DNA from: Rhizobium sullae
GTDB lineage: Bacteria; Pseudomonadota; Alphaproteobacteria; Rhizobiales; Rhizobiaceae
Assembly (NCBI RefSeq): GCF_900169785.1
Contig: NZ_FWER01000005.1
Coordinates: 1 to 64,000, forward strand
DNA length: 64,000 bases
Direction of reading: 5' to 3'
Each line of letters starts with the position of its first letter. The stretch's first letter is position 1. Positions 18,053-27,877 of the stretch are shown here, in pieces. The notes beneath the pieces were generated by a model, which saw only the letters and a list, made by a program, of their open reading frames with translations, had not been told where the DNA came from and ran no database searches. Both the position numbers and the translations under genes were made by a program.

Positions 18053-19219
18053 ATGAAAATCACCAGCGTTCGCCCGTGGCTAATCAGGTCTGATGCTTCT
18101 TACTGGGGAGAATATCTCTTTGTCGAAGTGACGACCGACGAGGGGGTGAGCGGCTGGGGAGAGATCACCACGACGACAAGGCTCGCCAATCGCGCCCTCT
18201 GCACGATCCTGCGGCAGATTGGTGCCGCTCTGAAAGGCGAGGACCCGGCGCGTATCGAATATCTGTGGCACAAGATATTCCGAAGCTTCACCTACATGGG
18301 CAGCCGCGGCGCTGCAGTCGAATGCGTCAGTGCTATCGACATAGCCCTTTGGGATATCCGAGGCAAAGTCCTAGGTAAGCCAATATACGAGCTGTTGGGT
18401 GGAGCGGTACGGGATGACATTGCGCTCTACACCCACCCCAACCAGGCCAAGTTTACCAGTAAGGAGGCTGTGGTCAGGGAAATCCGAGACATCGTCGATT
18501 CCGGTCACACTGCACTCAAGTTCGATCCTTTCCCCCACCAGGGCCGCTTTGATGATGAACAGTCGCGCGAACAGCGGGACGGCTATCTCGATGGCAGCAT
18601 GACGCGCAAAGATGAGCGCGAAGCTGCCGAACTCACGGCTCTGATCCGCGAAACGGCGGGCTCTGATGTCGACATCCTCATCGATGCGCATGGCCGGTTC
18701 GACGTTCCAACCGCCATTCGCCTTTGTCGGAGCCTCGAGGAAGCTGGTCAGATCGACTGGTTCGAGGAGCCCTGTCCGCCGGAGAGCCTCAACGCTCTCA
18801 GACAGGTCCGTGAGAAGGTCAGCGCCGCCATCTCTTGGGGCGAGCGCGGCCATACGAAATGGGATTTCGTGCCGGTGCTCGAAAACAGGCTAGCTGATTA
18901 CATCATGCCGGATGTCACTTGGACCGGCGGCATCACCGAACTCAAGAAGATCTCTGCCCTATGCGAGGCTTACTACATCCCGGTCTCCCCGCATGACGCC
19001 GCAGGGCCGATCAACGTGGTTGCGGGAGCGCAGGTGATGATGACCGTTCCCAACTTTTACAAGCTTGAAACGTCGGAGTGGAACCTGGGCAAATATGATG
19101 AGCTCATCGACAGGCCACTGGATGTCTCGAACGGCAGCCTCAAGCTTGCGTCAAAGCCTGGCCTCGGCATCGAAATGAACCGCGACTACCTTCAAAACCA
19201 CGAGATAGAACTGGACTAG
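18053..19219 (+). CDS. Enolase-superfamily enzyme, galactonate dehydratase-like
   Basis: A 388-residue protein of the mandelate racemase group. The metal ligands are the Asp of LIDAHGRFD (with the paired His), the Glu of WFEEPCPP and the Glu of SWGERG; the second base is the His of VSPHDAAGP. The capping-domain 20s loop ([14 protein letters not shown]) is aromatic-rich. The Asp-x-His motif places it nearer the dehydratase at 11382 than the two genes that follow. It probably forms an operon with 19284 and 20663 behind the GntR gene. An acid-sugar dehydratase with a substrate different from its paralogues is the likeliest role. Confidence 0.9.
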   Translation: MKITSVRPWLIRSDASYWGEYLFVEVTTDEGVSGWGEITTTTRLANRALCTILRQIGAALKGEDPARIEYLWHKIFRSFTYMGSRGAAVECVSAIDIALWDIRGKVLGKPIYELLGGAVRDDIALYTHPNQAKFTSKEAVVREIRDIVDSGHTALKFDPFPHQGRFDDEQSREQRDGYLDGSMTRKDEREAAELTALIRETAGSDVDILIDAHGRFDVPTAIRLCRSLEEAGQIDWFEEPCPPESLNALRQVREKVSAAISWGERGHTKWDFVPVLENRLADYIMPDVTWTGGITELKKISALCEAYYIPVSPHDAAGPINVVAGAQVMMTVPNFYKLETSEWNLGKYDELIDRPLDVSNGSLKLASKPGLGIEMNRDYLQNHEIELD

Positions 19220-19283
19220 ACAACGCTCTACGCCGCGCCTGCGTGTGGCGAGGAGTCCCACCGATCAGAACGAGGATCAAATC

Positions 19284-20645
19284 ATGCTAGAGGCAGATGG
19301 AGCCGACGAGGCGCTCAATCGGGTGAATACGCGTTCCAGGCCGTCTGACCTTCGCATCACCGACATGCGGGTCGCCGAAATTGACGGCGCGCCGTTCACC
19401 TCGGTGTTACTCAAGATTTACACCAATCAGGGCGTCGTTGGGCTTGGCGAGGTGCGCGACGGTGCCAGCGCCACCTATGCGCTGATGCTGAAGAGCCGGT
19501 TGCTTGGCGAGAACCCTTGCGACATCGATCGGCTGTTTCGTAGGATCAAACAGTTCGGCGGACACGGCCGCCAAGGCGGCGGCGTCTCGGCGGTTGAAAT
19601 CGCATTGTGGGATCTTGCCGGCAAGGCCTATGGCGTCCCCATCTACCAGATGCTCGGTGGCCGCTTCCGCGAGAAAGTGCGCGTCTACTGCGATACCGAC
19701 GCCACCGTGCCGAGCGGCACCGAGACGGGGAGGCGCCTCAAGCAGCGCATGGAGCTCGGTTTCACCTTCCTGAAGATGGATCTCGGACTGATGCAGATCG
19801 CGGACGTCCCCGGCGCGGTCGTGTTTCCTGCTGGCTCACTCGAAGGATACCACAACCGTCCTTATCGCGGACCGCTGAAGACGATTGAAGAGCGGCGTGC
19901 CCGCAACGCTTCGTATGATTTGCATAATGTCCAGCATCCGTTTACCGGCCTTCACTTTTCCGACAAGGGCCTCGACCTGCTTGAGCAGTACATCGCCGAG
20001 GTTCGTGAAGTCATCGGCATGGATGTGCCGCTCGCGATCGACCATATCGGCCATATCTCGATGCAGAACGGCATTCGCCTCGCAAGGCGAATTGAAAAAT
20101 ACGTGCCAGCCTGGCTCGAGGATGTGATCCCATGGCAGTATACGCAGCAGTACCGGCAACTGCAGGACGCAACGACGGTGCCGATCTGCACTGGCGAGGA
20201 CATCTACCTCAAGGAGGGCTTCGAGCCCCTGCTTAACAGCGGCGGCGTCTCCGTTATCCACCCTGACCTGCTCACCAGCGGAGGCATCCTCGAGACCAAG
20301 AAGATCGGCGACATGGCGCAAGACCGCGGTGTCGCGATGGCTATCCACATGGCGGAAAGTCCGATCGCCGCAATGGCGGCGGCGCATGTTGCGACAGCGA
20401 CCGAGAATTTCATGGCGCTTGAATACCATTCTGCCGATGTCGACTGGTGGGACGATATCGTCACGGGCCTTCCCAAGCCGCTAGTAAAGGACGGCTTCAT
20501 CACTGTTTCGGACAAGCCGGGCCTTGGGATCGACGACGTCGTCGACGAGGTGATCTCGATGCATCTGCAGCCGGGCGTCGCCGGCATCTGGCAGCCTACG
20601 GATCACTGGGACGATGAGTATTCCTGGGATCGCACCTGGAGCTGA
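19284..20645 (+). CDS. Enolase-superfamily enzyme with long insertion
   Basis: A 453-residue mandelate racemase/muconate-lactonising-type protein, longer than the usual ~380. The extra length includes an N-terminal extension and an insertion around residues 185-240 ([17 protein letters not shown] onward). Metal ligands are in LAIDHIGH (Asp), WLEDVIPW (Glu) and CTGEDIY (Glu), with His in [12 protein letters not shown] precedes the chosen ATG; a GTG 39 bases earlier is also open. It is the middle gene of three consecutive enolase-superfamily genes. The reaction is probably dehydration or isomerisation of an acid sugar; the insertion suggests an unusual, larger substrate. Confidence 0.87.
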   Translation: MLEADGADEALNRVNTRSRPSDLRITDMRVAEIDGAPFTSVLLKIYTNQGVVGLGEVRDGASATYALMLKSRLLGENPCDIDRLFRRIKQFGGHGRQGGGVSAVEIALWDLAGKAYGVPIYQMLGGRFREKVRVYCDTDATVPSGTETGRRLKQRMELGFTFLKMDLGLMQIADVPGAVVFPAGSLEGYHNRPYRGPLKTIEERRARNASYDLHNVQHPFTGLHFSDKGLDLLEQYIAEVREVIGMDVPLAIDHIGHISMQNGIRLARRIEKYVPAWLEDVIPWQYTQQYRQLQDATTVPICTGEDIYLKEGFEPLLNSGGVSVIHPDLLTSGGILETKKIGDMAQDRGVAMAIHMAESPIAAMAAAHVATATENFMALEYHSADVDWWDDIVTGLPKPLVKDGFITVSDKPGLGIDDVVDEVISMHLQPGVAGIWQPTDHWDDEYSWDRTWS

Positions 20646-20662
20646 GGCGAAAAGGAACAAAG

Positions 20663-21862
20663 ATGAAGATCACCGATCTCCGCTGCGCCGTTATCGGCAA
20701 ACACCCGATCGTCCGCATCGTTACGGACGAGGGCCTCTATGGCTTGGGCGAAGTCGAATTCACCAAGTCCTACCTCAAGCCCTGGGTGCTGCATTTCCGC
20801 GAGGCGCTGGTCGGCGAGGACCCGACCGATGTCGAGAGAGTAATGTTGAAGATCCGCCAACGCGGCTCTTTCAAGCCGTACGGCGCGGCGGTGAGCGCTA
20901 TTGAGCATGCGCTGTGGGATATTGCTGGCAAGGCCGCGGGCGTGCCTGCCTATAAACTGCTGGGCGGCAAGGTGCGGGACAAGGTGCGCGTCTACAATGG
21001 TGAGATTCGCCAGAAACGCACGGGCGACCGGCCGGAGGATTACGCCGCTGACGTCAAATGGATGATGGAGCAGCCGCAGAACTTCTTCATGGTCAAGCAA
21101 GGAATCTCGTTCCACTCCAACATGAAGGACACTATCGAGGGCTTCCACTACGGCGTGACGCAGAAGAAGGCCGGCTATCACGGTGCCATGGATCAGGGCG
21201 TGATCAGCGAGCGCGGTTTCAATCACATGCTCGACTGCGTGATCGCGATGAAGGAAGTGCTGGGCGATAAAGTCAGCCTGGCGCTCGACTGCGGCCCGGG
21301 CTGGATGCTGCCCGATGCGATTAAGTTCGCTCGCGCTGTCGAGAAGTACAATTTGATGTGGCTCGAGGACATGCTGACTGGCGACTACGTGCCGTGGGTC
21401 AATCCGCAGGCCTATCGGGAACTGACAACCTCCACCTCGACGCCAATCCACACTGGTGAGCAGATCTACCTGCGGCACAATTTCAAGGAACTGATCGAGA
21501 CGCAGGCGGTACGCGTCATCGGCCCCGATCCAGCCGATGTTGGCGGCATTGCCGAGCTCAAATGGGTCGCCGAGCACGCCTACATGCACTCGATCCTGAT
21601 GGCACCGCACGGCACCGCTAACGGCCTGCTGGGCCTCGGCGCGTTGATCAATGTCTGCGCCACGTTGCCGGCAAATTACATCGCCTTCGAATATCCGACC
21701 GCCTCCGACCCCTGGTGGGAGGACCTGGTAATCGGCTTGCCGCCGCAGATCGTGAAGGACAGCATGGTAGACCTACTGGAAGCGCCGGGGCTGGGCCTCG
21801 ATATCGACGCTGAAGGGGCCAGGAGATATCTCAGCGAAGAGGATGCGGGCTTTTTCGACTGA
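20663..21862 (+). CDS. Enolase-superfamily enzyme
   Basis: A 399-residue protein. The N-terminal capping domain starts KITDLRCAVIGKHPIVRIVT. Barrel metal ligands are in LALDCGPGW (Asp), WLEDML (Glu) and HTGEQIY (Glu), and the base in APHGTANG (His). The 150-180 region (FFMVKQGISFHSNMKDTIEG) is an insertion shared in style with the gene at 19284, so these two are probably closer to each other than to the DgoD-like pair. The start lies 17 bases after the previous stop. It ends the GntR-linked run, immediately before a decayed gene. Confidence 0.88.
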   Translation: MKITDLRCAVIGKHPIVRIVTDEGLYGLGEVEFTKSYLKPWVLHFREALVGEDPTDVERVMLKIRQRGSFKPYGAAVSAIEHALWDIAGKAAGVPAYKLLGGKVRDKVRVYNGEIRQKRTGDRPEDYAADVKWMMEQPQNFFMVKQGISFHSNMKDTIEGFHYGVTQKKAGYHGAMDQGVISERGFNHMLDCVIAMKEVLGDKVSLALDCGPGWMLPDAIKFARAVEKYNLMWLEDMLTGDYVPWVNPQAYRELTTSTSTPIHTGEQIYLRHNFKELIETQAVRVIGPDPADVGGIAELKWVAEHAYMHSILMAPHGTANGLLGLGALINVCATLPANYIAFEYPTASDPWWEDLVIGLPPQIVKDSMVDLLEAPGLGLDIDAEGARRYLSEEDAGFFD

Positions 21863-21945
21863 ACCTCCCTCCACCTGCCGTGTCTATCTTGTCGGGCGCC
21901 AGGTAATAGGGCTTGTCGAAATAGGTGATATCGATCTGTAAACAG

Positions 21946-23070
21946 GAAATGAAGGCCTCGATCTTCAAGGTCTTGTCGCTATCGGGTGGGGCGGCCGGCG
22001 ACCTCTTCCGGCTCCAGCACGATATACTGGCCGTTCTCGATAGCCCTCTTCTATTTCACCACCTGCGGCTGGATGATGCGGAACTGGTAGGCATCAGGAC
22101 TGGCAACTGGCGCGACGTATGCTTGTTCGACGGCTCGCCCTTCGCCCGCTCAGGCAACGTTTTGTGGCACTACGCCGCTGAGGAGCGCTTCGCCATCTTC
22201 GGCACGTCAGCCAAATGTATCGACGCGATGCGCAAAGGTGGCATTGCACCGCTGAGGACCCATGATCTCTCTAAGCTTCGTCTCATCACTTCCACCGGCT
22301 CGCCCTTGTCTTCCGAGGGCTTCACCTTCGTCTATGAGGCATCAAGGAGGATGTGCAGCTCGCCTCGATTTCCGGCGGCACCGATATCGTTTCCTGTTTC
22401 GTGCTCGGCAATCCTGTAACGCCGGTCTGGCGCGGCGAGATTCAGGGGCCCGGCCTCGCCCTCGCCGTCGATGTGTGGGATGACGAGGGCGGGCCGGTGC
22501 GCGGCGAGAAGGGCGGCTGGTCTGCACGGGCGCTTTTCCCTCCCTGCCCGTTGGCTTTTGGAACGACGATAACGGCGCCAAATACCGCGCCGCCTGTTTC
22601 GAGCGTTTCGACAATGTCTGGTACCACGGCGACTTCGCCGAATGGACGGGACATGGCGGCCGGATCATCCATGGCCGCTCGGACGCGACCCTCAACCCGG
22701 CGGCGTGCGCATCGGCACGCCCGAAATCTACAACCAGGTCGAACAGCTCGACGAAGTCCCCGAAGCCATTTGCATTGGCCAGGACTGGGACGACGACGTT
22801 CGGGTGATTCTTTTCGTTCGCCTTGGATCAGGCCTGACGCTGGACGCCGATCTCGAGAAGAAGATCAAGTCGAAGATCCGCACCGGCGCCTCACCGCGTC
22901 ACGTGCCGGCCAAGGTGATCCAGGTCGTCGATATTCCGCGCACCTCCGGCAAGATCGTCGAACTCGCTGTCCGCGAGGTTGTGCATGGCAGGCCAGTGAA
23001 AAACAAGGAAGCTCTCGGCAATCCGGAAGCGCTGGAGCTTTATGACGCCGAGTGTGACGAGGCCGATCAG
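21946..23070 (+). pseudogene. Acetoacetyl-CoA synthetase remnant, multiply frameshifted
   Basis: Pieces of one adenylate-forming enzyme appear in order but in different frames. LFYFTTCGWMM (from 22046, frame 2) is followed by an in-frame stop. YDGSPF-like CLFDGSPFARSGNVLWHYAA and FGTSAKCIDAMRKGG with LITSTGSPLSSEGF are in frame 1. [15 protein letters not shown] and [20 protein letters not shown] are in frame 3. [20 protein letters not shown] through [15 protein letters not shown] text to [20 protein letters not shown] is again in frame 1. This order matches acetoacetyl-CoA synthetase from the middle to the C-terminus. The N-terminal half is missing, so this is a degraded remnant. Confidence 0.85.
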
Positions 23071-23602
23071 CACTTGGAAGACAATCAGAGCGTTTGAATT
23101 CATTTCCGGCACGATCAGCGTCACAAGCTGGCTGCTGGGTAGCGCCAAAAGCGCTACGAGCGCAGTGCCAGCTTTCGTCGCGATGTCAATGGGGTCGCCG
23201 ATATTGGCATCGGATTGCTCGACGTCACCGAGTTCCAGCCAGTCCAGTATCCACTGGATCGCTTTTGCTCTGCCAGCCATTCAGGATGTCCCTCAATTGA
23301 GATTTTAGACGATATCAGCATTTTTGCGTGTTGGCACGCCATCCTCAACCGCATGCTCCAATGCGCACGCCCAAAATCTGTGCGCCGCAAAGTTGCTGCC
23401 GCATAGCCAGCGGAATCAAAGACCCTGCCTCGAAAACCATCCGTGAACGAACGCCAGGAAGTCCCCGTAATTATTAGAAATTAGAGGCGAGCTGAATTTA
23501 AGAGGAACTCGGCGATCTGCAAGGAACTCTTCGCCCACAGCTTCGTTTGCTCCACACGTGTATCGGATGCGTCGCGTCCCTAAACAGCGAGCGAGGAGCA
23601 AA
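23071..23602 (+). other. Intergenic region, no supported gene
   Basis: About 530 bases between the synthetase remnant and a small exported protein. A minus-strand frame around 23080-23280 has moderately protein-like text (AIQWILDWLELGDVEQSD) but no recognisable domain or convincing start. I see no RNA gene. Confidence 0.4.
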
Positions 23603-24004
23603 ATGTTGATACGTCTCATAGCCGCTACCGCCGCCCCCCTTCTCCTGGCTGCGCCGGCATTCGCGGACTGCAGTCAAGAACTCGCGAAACTCGAGCAAGC
23701 TATAGTTTCCGCGGAAACGGGTGCAAGCGGCAGCAAGTCCGGTGTTCCCGTTACGAAGCACCAGGAAGAAGTTATGGCCGGCAAACAGAAGCAGGGCGTC
23801 GGAACTGAAATAACAGGATCAACCGGTACCCAGACGAAAGCGATTTCGCCCCACCAGGAACAGGTAACCGGGAAACGGACTGGTGAAAGTGCCGACAAGC
23901 CAAGCAAGATCCTGGCGGAAGCCCGCAAAATGGCCCAGGCCGGTGATGAGCAGGGCTGCATGAAGAAGCTGGCGGAAATCAAGGGTCTCATTGGAGAAAA
24001 GTGA
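23603..24004 (+). CDS. Small exported protein with duplicated HQE motif
   Basis: About 133 residues. A Sec signal peptide (MLIRLIAATAAPLLLAAPAFA) precedes a DCSQEL mature start. The mature part is hydrophilic and contains two related blocks, HQEEVMAGKQ and HQEQVTGKRT, then a helical C-terminus (SKILAEARKMAQAGDEQGCMKKLAEIK) with one Cys that could pair with the N-terminal Cys. GAGGAG lies before the ATG. It resembles small periplasmic proteins of unknown function found in rhizobia. No operon partner is evident. Confidence 0.75.
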   Translation: MLIRLIAATAAPLLLAAPAFADCSQELAKLEQAIVSAETGASGSKSGVPVTKHQEEVMAGKQKQGVGTEITGSTGTQTKAISPHQEQVTGKRTGESADKPSKILAEARKMAQAGDEQGCMKKLAEIKGLIGEK

Positions 24005-24806
24005 AGACCTTATCTAACAACGACCTGCTAAAGCGCCTTTCCGACCACTGCTGTGATCGGCCCGGGTATGGGCGTGCGAACGAGTGTCAAATGCAAACCG
24101 CCTTGCTGTCGTCGGAATGGTTGTGACATGGTTTGTTTGACCCGGACCGTCAAAGTGCTGGCAGGCCGTCTAAAAAACATCTAGTGGCTGAAGGTAACCC
24201 ATTAGGATCGCTTTTTTTGGCCGGCCGCGCTGACAGCACCCGCCATTACTATTTTTCGGTCGCGGATCTTATAGAGCAGATCTTTGGGTCGGATCCGTTC
24301 AAAGACCAATCAGCAGCTTGGAGCCAGACGGCTTCGTCCAAACACGCTGTTGATTTCCGAAGATGCAATGTGAAAGCGCAGCAAGGCGGGGCGAGACAGC
24401 GGCAAGGGGCGAAGCCGTCCCGCCACCCTCTCCAGGCGCTCCCGCCGTTTCTGACGATGCAATCAGCCTTGATGAGGAGATCAGGCTGCTGCGGGACCAA
24501 CTGGCGCGCAAACGTCAGCTCCAAAACGCACAACTGAAGAGGATGCTGGCGCGGTTCGAGCGCTGAACCTGTTATTATCCGCCCTCCGGACTGCGGACTT
24601 GATGAGGGTGTAGAGCACATATCGGTGTAAGCTCGGCCGAAGACCCGGCCTCGGGCCTCGCTCGTCTACCCAGGTGGCCATGAATTGAAGCGCAACAATT
24701 TTCTTGCGCCAGCGCAGTCTCCGATTGTTGTTGATTTGGACCAGCAAATGGTCTAGATTAGTCTGCGATGTTGGACCCGTTAACGGTCCGGAATGGGAGG
24801 CGGGCG
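24005..24806 (+). other. Non-coding or decayed stretch
   Basis: Two protein-like fragments lie in different frames. Around 24170-24330 there is HLVAEGNPLGSLFLAGRADS followed by YYFSVADLIEQIFG. Around 24450-24566 there is LDEEIRLLRDQLARKRQLQN, a coiled-coil tail ending ARFER. They could be halves of one broken gene, but I do not recognise it. The remainder shows nothing. Confidence 0.3.
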
Positions 24807-25064
24807 ATGCGGGTATCGGTGACAGATGCGAAGGGGCAGTTGACGGAACTGGTTCGTCGCGCGGAGGCGGGAGATGAGATCATCTTAACCCGCCATGGTC
24901 ACGCGGCCGTGCGCCTAGTGCCCGTCAGGGTCGCGCAGGACCCGAAATCTCGCCGAGCGCTACTCGAATCGGTGCGGTCCGCGGCGGCCGAAAAAGTGAC
25001 GCCCGGACCGGATGCTGCGCGTAGCCAGGATTTCCTCTACGGTGCTGATGGACTTCCAGAATGA
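24807..25064 (+). CDS. Phd/YefM-type antitoxin
   Basis: An 85-residue antitoxin. The N-terminus (MRVSVTDAKGQLTELVRRAEAGDEII, then TRHGHAAVRLVPV) is the Phd/YefM DNA-binding fold, and the C-terminal part is the flexible toxin-binding tail (residues ~50-85). GGAGG lies six bases before the ATG; the frame is open 13 codons further up but without a ribosome site. Its stop overlaps the toxin start (ATGA at 25061). It should neutralise the PIN toxin and repress the operon. Confidence 0.9.
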   Translation: MRVSVTDAKGQLTELVRRAEAGDEIILTRHGHAAVRLVPVRVAQDPKSRRALLESVRSAAAEKVTPGPDAARSQDFLYGADGLPE

Positions 25065-25444
25065 TCGCAGTAGATACGTCGGCGCTGATGGCGATCGTGC
25101 TCGGTGAGTTAGAAGCGTATGCCTGTGTTCGAGCGCTTGAAGCCGAAGACGATCTTATAATCTCTGCAGGTACGGTGGCGGAGTCCTTGATCGTTTCCGC
25201 CAGGCGAAATGTCGGTGAGGAAATGGCGCGGATGATTCACGGGCTTGGCTTCGAAATCGTGAATGTGACCCCGGCGTCAGCGCGGCGCGTAGCAAGCGCT
25301 TACGAACGCTGGGGAAAGGGTGTCCATCCGGCAGCGCTGAATTTTGGAGATTGCTTCGCCTATGAGGTGGCGAAGGAACATGCTTGCCGCCTGCTCTGTG
25401 TCGGCGACGATTTTTCGAAGACCGACATTGAGAGAGTTCTGTGA
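25061..25444 (+). CDS. VapC-type PIN-domain ribonuclease toxin
   Basis: A 127-residue PIN-domain protein. The acidic metal site is seen in VDTSALMAI (Asp4/5 region), TVAESLIVS (Glu), NFGDCFAYEVA (Asp) and VGDDFSKTD (Asp), in the canonical order for VapC. It is translationally coupled to the Phd-type antitoxin. VapC toxins cleave tRNA or rRNA at one site; the target here is unknown. The pair stands alone among decayed genes, as expected for a stabilising addiction module. Confidence 0.93.
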   Translation: MIAVDTSALMAIVLGELEAYACVRALEAEDDLIISAGTVAESLIVSARRNVGEEMARMIHGLGFEIVNVTPASARRVASAYERWGKGVHPAALNFGDCFAYEVAKEHACRLLCVGDDFSKTDIERVL

Positions 25445-25824
25445 AGGAGGAAACGACAGAAGAAGCAAGCAAAGTGCCGGAGGGATGGGTGATAACGACG
25501 GCAAGTCCACTTGCACACCATCGTCGTGGACATTACGATCCCAAGCTATCCGCCAGACGTCTCCGAGGAGCTTCGCTTCAGCAGAAAGACTTGCTCGCCC
25601 TTTAGCCAATACCAGCTCGGACGCCGGTTGATCATCGAAGCCTTCCTCGATTGCGAACGTTTCGTCGTGGGTCAGGTTACCGCCGGCCGCAACGATTTTT
25701 CCTGATGAGTGCGCCGCAATTGCGGACGCGAGAGAGGTTCACTCAATTAACGTGCCTGTTTCAGCTCAAGCGCCTTGAATTAACAGATCGACGATTTCGC
25801 CTGAAAGAGTGCTTCCACTCCGGA
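25445..25824 (+). other. Intergenic region, no supported gene
   Basis: About 380 bases after the toxin gene. Open frames exist on the plus strand, but none has a ribosome site with a recognisable domain. Nothing else is seen. Confidence 0.4.
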
Positions 25825-26079
25825 TCAATCGTAGCGTTCGTCGCGGCCGATCTGCTCCTTTGCCGCGTCGCGAACGGTGCCCGCGGCCGGATCAGGATCC
25901 TTTTCGTTGGCTTCCTTCAGAAAACGCGCGGCTTCGAACATCGCCACCGTAATCTCGTCAGTTCCCCATCCGGCTTCGTTGGCGGCGTCAATGACTTCTT
26001 CAAGCGCATTGCGAGCGGCGGACTTGGCCTCTTCGAAGCGCAGCGACGGTTCCTCGGTTCGTGGTCGTGGGAAGTGCAT
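25825..26079 (-). CDS. Small conserved helical protein of unknown function
   Basis: An 84-residue acidic protein with Ala/Glu-rich amphipathic helices (FEEAKSAARNALEEVIDAAN, then ITVAMFEAARFLKEANEKDP) and a charged tail. AAGGAAAAG lies before the ATG at 26079; an ATG 36 bases upstream is less well placed. It has no signal peptide or cysteine. The composition resembles small stress-type proteins of Rhizobiaceae, but I do not recognise a named family. Confidence 0.6.
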   Translation of the reverse strand: MHFPRPRTEEPSLRFEEAKSAARNALEEVIDAANEAGWGTDEITVAMFEAARFLKEANEKDPDPAAGTVRDAAKEQIGRDERYD

Positions 26080-26199
26080 GGGCTTTTCCTTTCTTTTGAA
26101 GACTGAAGAACGCACGAGCGATCATAAAGATGCGAAGAGGCCCCGGTATAACGCGCGGCTTTTCGAACCCACGGACAAAACGTCTTCCACCATCAGGAC

Positions 26200-26497
26200 A
26201 TATGGATTATGGCGGCCTTGGAGGCATTGGTGGGCCTCGACCGCGCACGTGCCAGCGCTCCGGGCGCTGCCGCAGTACCGCCTTTCTGCCCTGAGTCATA
26301 GCCGGATCGAAACCGTCAAGGCGTCCGCCGAGAAATTCGGCTTCGACCACGCGGTGTCGTCGACGGAGGAGCTCCTGAATCATCCGGACGTCGACCTCGT
26401 GGTTGTAACCGTTCGGGTGCCGGAACACCTTCAAATTGTGACCGCGGCGCTCGAGGCCGGGAAGTCGGTGTTTTCCGAGTGGCCTCTCGGCATGAAT
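26200..26497 (+). pseudogene. Gfo/Idh/MocA oxidoreductase N-terminal fragment
   Basis: One frame reads VPALRALPQYRLSALSHSR, then FGFDHAVSSTEELLNHPDVD, LVVVTVRVPEHLQIVTAAL and GKSVFSEWPLGMN. This is the Rossmann half of a Gfo/Idh/MocA-type dehydrogenase up to the catalytic EKP-like motif (here SEWPLG). The nucleotide-binding glycine loop before it is disrupted and the C-terminal domain is absent; the frame runs into unrelated sequence just before the next gene. Confidence 0.75.
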
Positions 26498-26589
26498 CAC
26501 TTCGCCGCGAGGCCTGGGCTCCGGCTTGAAACGAGAATAACCCGCTCCAATTCCCTCCAACAAATTCAGCTTGTATTCGGAGGGCGCCG

Positions 26590-27594
26590 ATGAACGTCTT
26601 TTCCACTAAAGCCGGATTTCTCTTCGCTAGAATCGGATTGCTCGCGCTTGCCGCGGTCGCCTCCGGCATGGCCCTCGGCCCGGCGCGCGCCGAACTTCTC
26701 GCACGTGTTCCCGCAGCGCGCGAAATGGCGGTTTGCGGCGACACATTGTTCGTCGGGACCAAAGGTTCCTCGGTCTATGCCGTGCCATTGTCCGGCGGTC
26801 GCGCCCGGCCGGTCGCTTCGGGATTCTCCGCTCCAAACGGGGTCGCATGTTCCCGTGGTCGTTTGTTCGTTGCTTCGAGGAACAGCGTAACCGCGTTCAA
26901 CATCGGGCGCGGGGGCGCCCTGAGCGGCAGGCGCGACATTCGTCGAGACTTGCCGAATTCGGGAGCCCACAGTTTTCGCTATATCGCTGTCGGCCCCGAC
27001 TCCCGGCTCTATGTCTCGTTCGGATCGCCTTGCAACATTTGCTTGCCACGCGGGCTGCAAGGCACGATCGTCAGCATGGACCAGGACGGGTCCGACCTTC
27101 GACGAGTCGCCTGGGGCGTGCGCAATTCGGTCGGCTTCGACTGGCGCGGCGGCACGATGTTCTTTACGGACAACGGCGCCGACCGAATGGGCGACGATAT
27201 CCCACCTGACGAGCTGAACGAGTTGCAGCCCGGCGGCTTTTACGGCTTTCCCTTCTTCGGAGGCCAAATCCGGCTCAAAGGGTTCCAGGACGCGTCGCCG
27301 CCCGCGCGGCAGATTTCGCCCGTGTTCAACTTTCAGGCGCATGTCGCGACCTTGGGAATCCATTTCTTCCGCAGCCTCGGTGGCGACGCCCTGGTTGCCG
27401 AGCACGGCAGTTGGGACAGGTCGGTTCCGGTCGGCCGTCAGGTTGTGCGGGTGCGCTTCCAAGGGGCGCGCCCAGTCTCGGCGACGACTTTCGCCAGAGG
27501 CGTCGGCCGGCCGGTAGACGTCAAGGAGGCGCCGGATGGTTCCGTCCTCGTATCCGACGACGCCGGAGGCGCGATTTACGTCCTCAGGCGGTGA
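26590..27594 (+). CDS. Exported sorbosone-dehydrogenase-like beta-propeller protein
   Basis: A 334-residue protein. A signal peptide spans residues ~1-34 (hydrophobic core GLLALAAVASGMALG, cleavage near ARA-E). The rest is a beta-propeller of the soluble glucose/sorbosone dehydrogenase type: MAVCGDTLFVGTKGSSVYAV, APNGVACSRGRLFVAS, YIAVGPDSRLYVSFGSPCNI, FFTDNGADRMGDDIPPDELN, GFYGFPFF and LVAEHGSWDRS. Relatives are PQQ-dependent periplasmic sugar dehydrogenases, but the length is short, so cofactor use is uncertain. GGAGG precedes the ATG. It stands alone. Confidence 0.87.
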   Translation: MNVFSTKAGFLFARIGLLALAAVASGMALGPARAELLARVPAAREMAVCGDTLFVGTKGSSVYAVPLSGGRARPVASGFSAPNGVACSRGRLFVASRNSVTAFNIGRGGALSGRRDIRRDLPNSGAHSFRYIAVGPDSRLYVSFGSPCNICLPRGLQGTIVSMDQDGSDLRRVAWGVRNSVGFDWRGGTMFFTDNGADRMGDDIPPDELNELQPGGFYGFPFFGGQIRLKGFQDASPPARQISPVFNFQAHVATLGIHFFRSLGGDALVAEHGSWDRSVPVGRQVVRVRFQGARPVSATTFARGVGRPVDVKEAPDGSVLVSDDAGGAIYVLRR

Positions 27595-27877
27595 TGTCCA
27601 TTGGCGCGTTCCCGCCAAGCGCGGCCTTGTGGGCCATTGGCCACCAGGTCGAACCAGTCAGCTGAGATGCAGCGCGATGCTTCATCAACGAACAGGATCC
27701 CAGCAAGCCCATCCCGGCGCGGGCGCCGCTCGATTGAAGGGCGGCAGCGAAAATCACGGCAGCACGGAGACGGGATGTGGCCACGGTGAGGAACTGATTG
27801 GTCAGCCACGCATCACCTTCGGCGCCGCTCCTGGCTACCGGACGCTCGCTTCCGATCGCCGGCGGCGGTTCGCCCGT

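Noticed and set aside
22891..23280. Minus-strand open frame overlapping the synthetase remnant
   Set aside because: Half of it is the antisense of recognisable synthetase sequence; the remaining ~60 residues have no known family.
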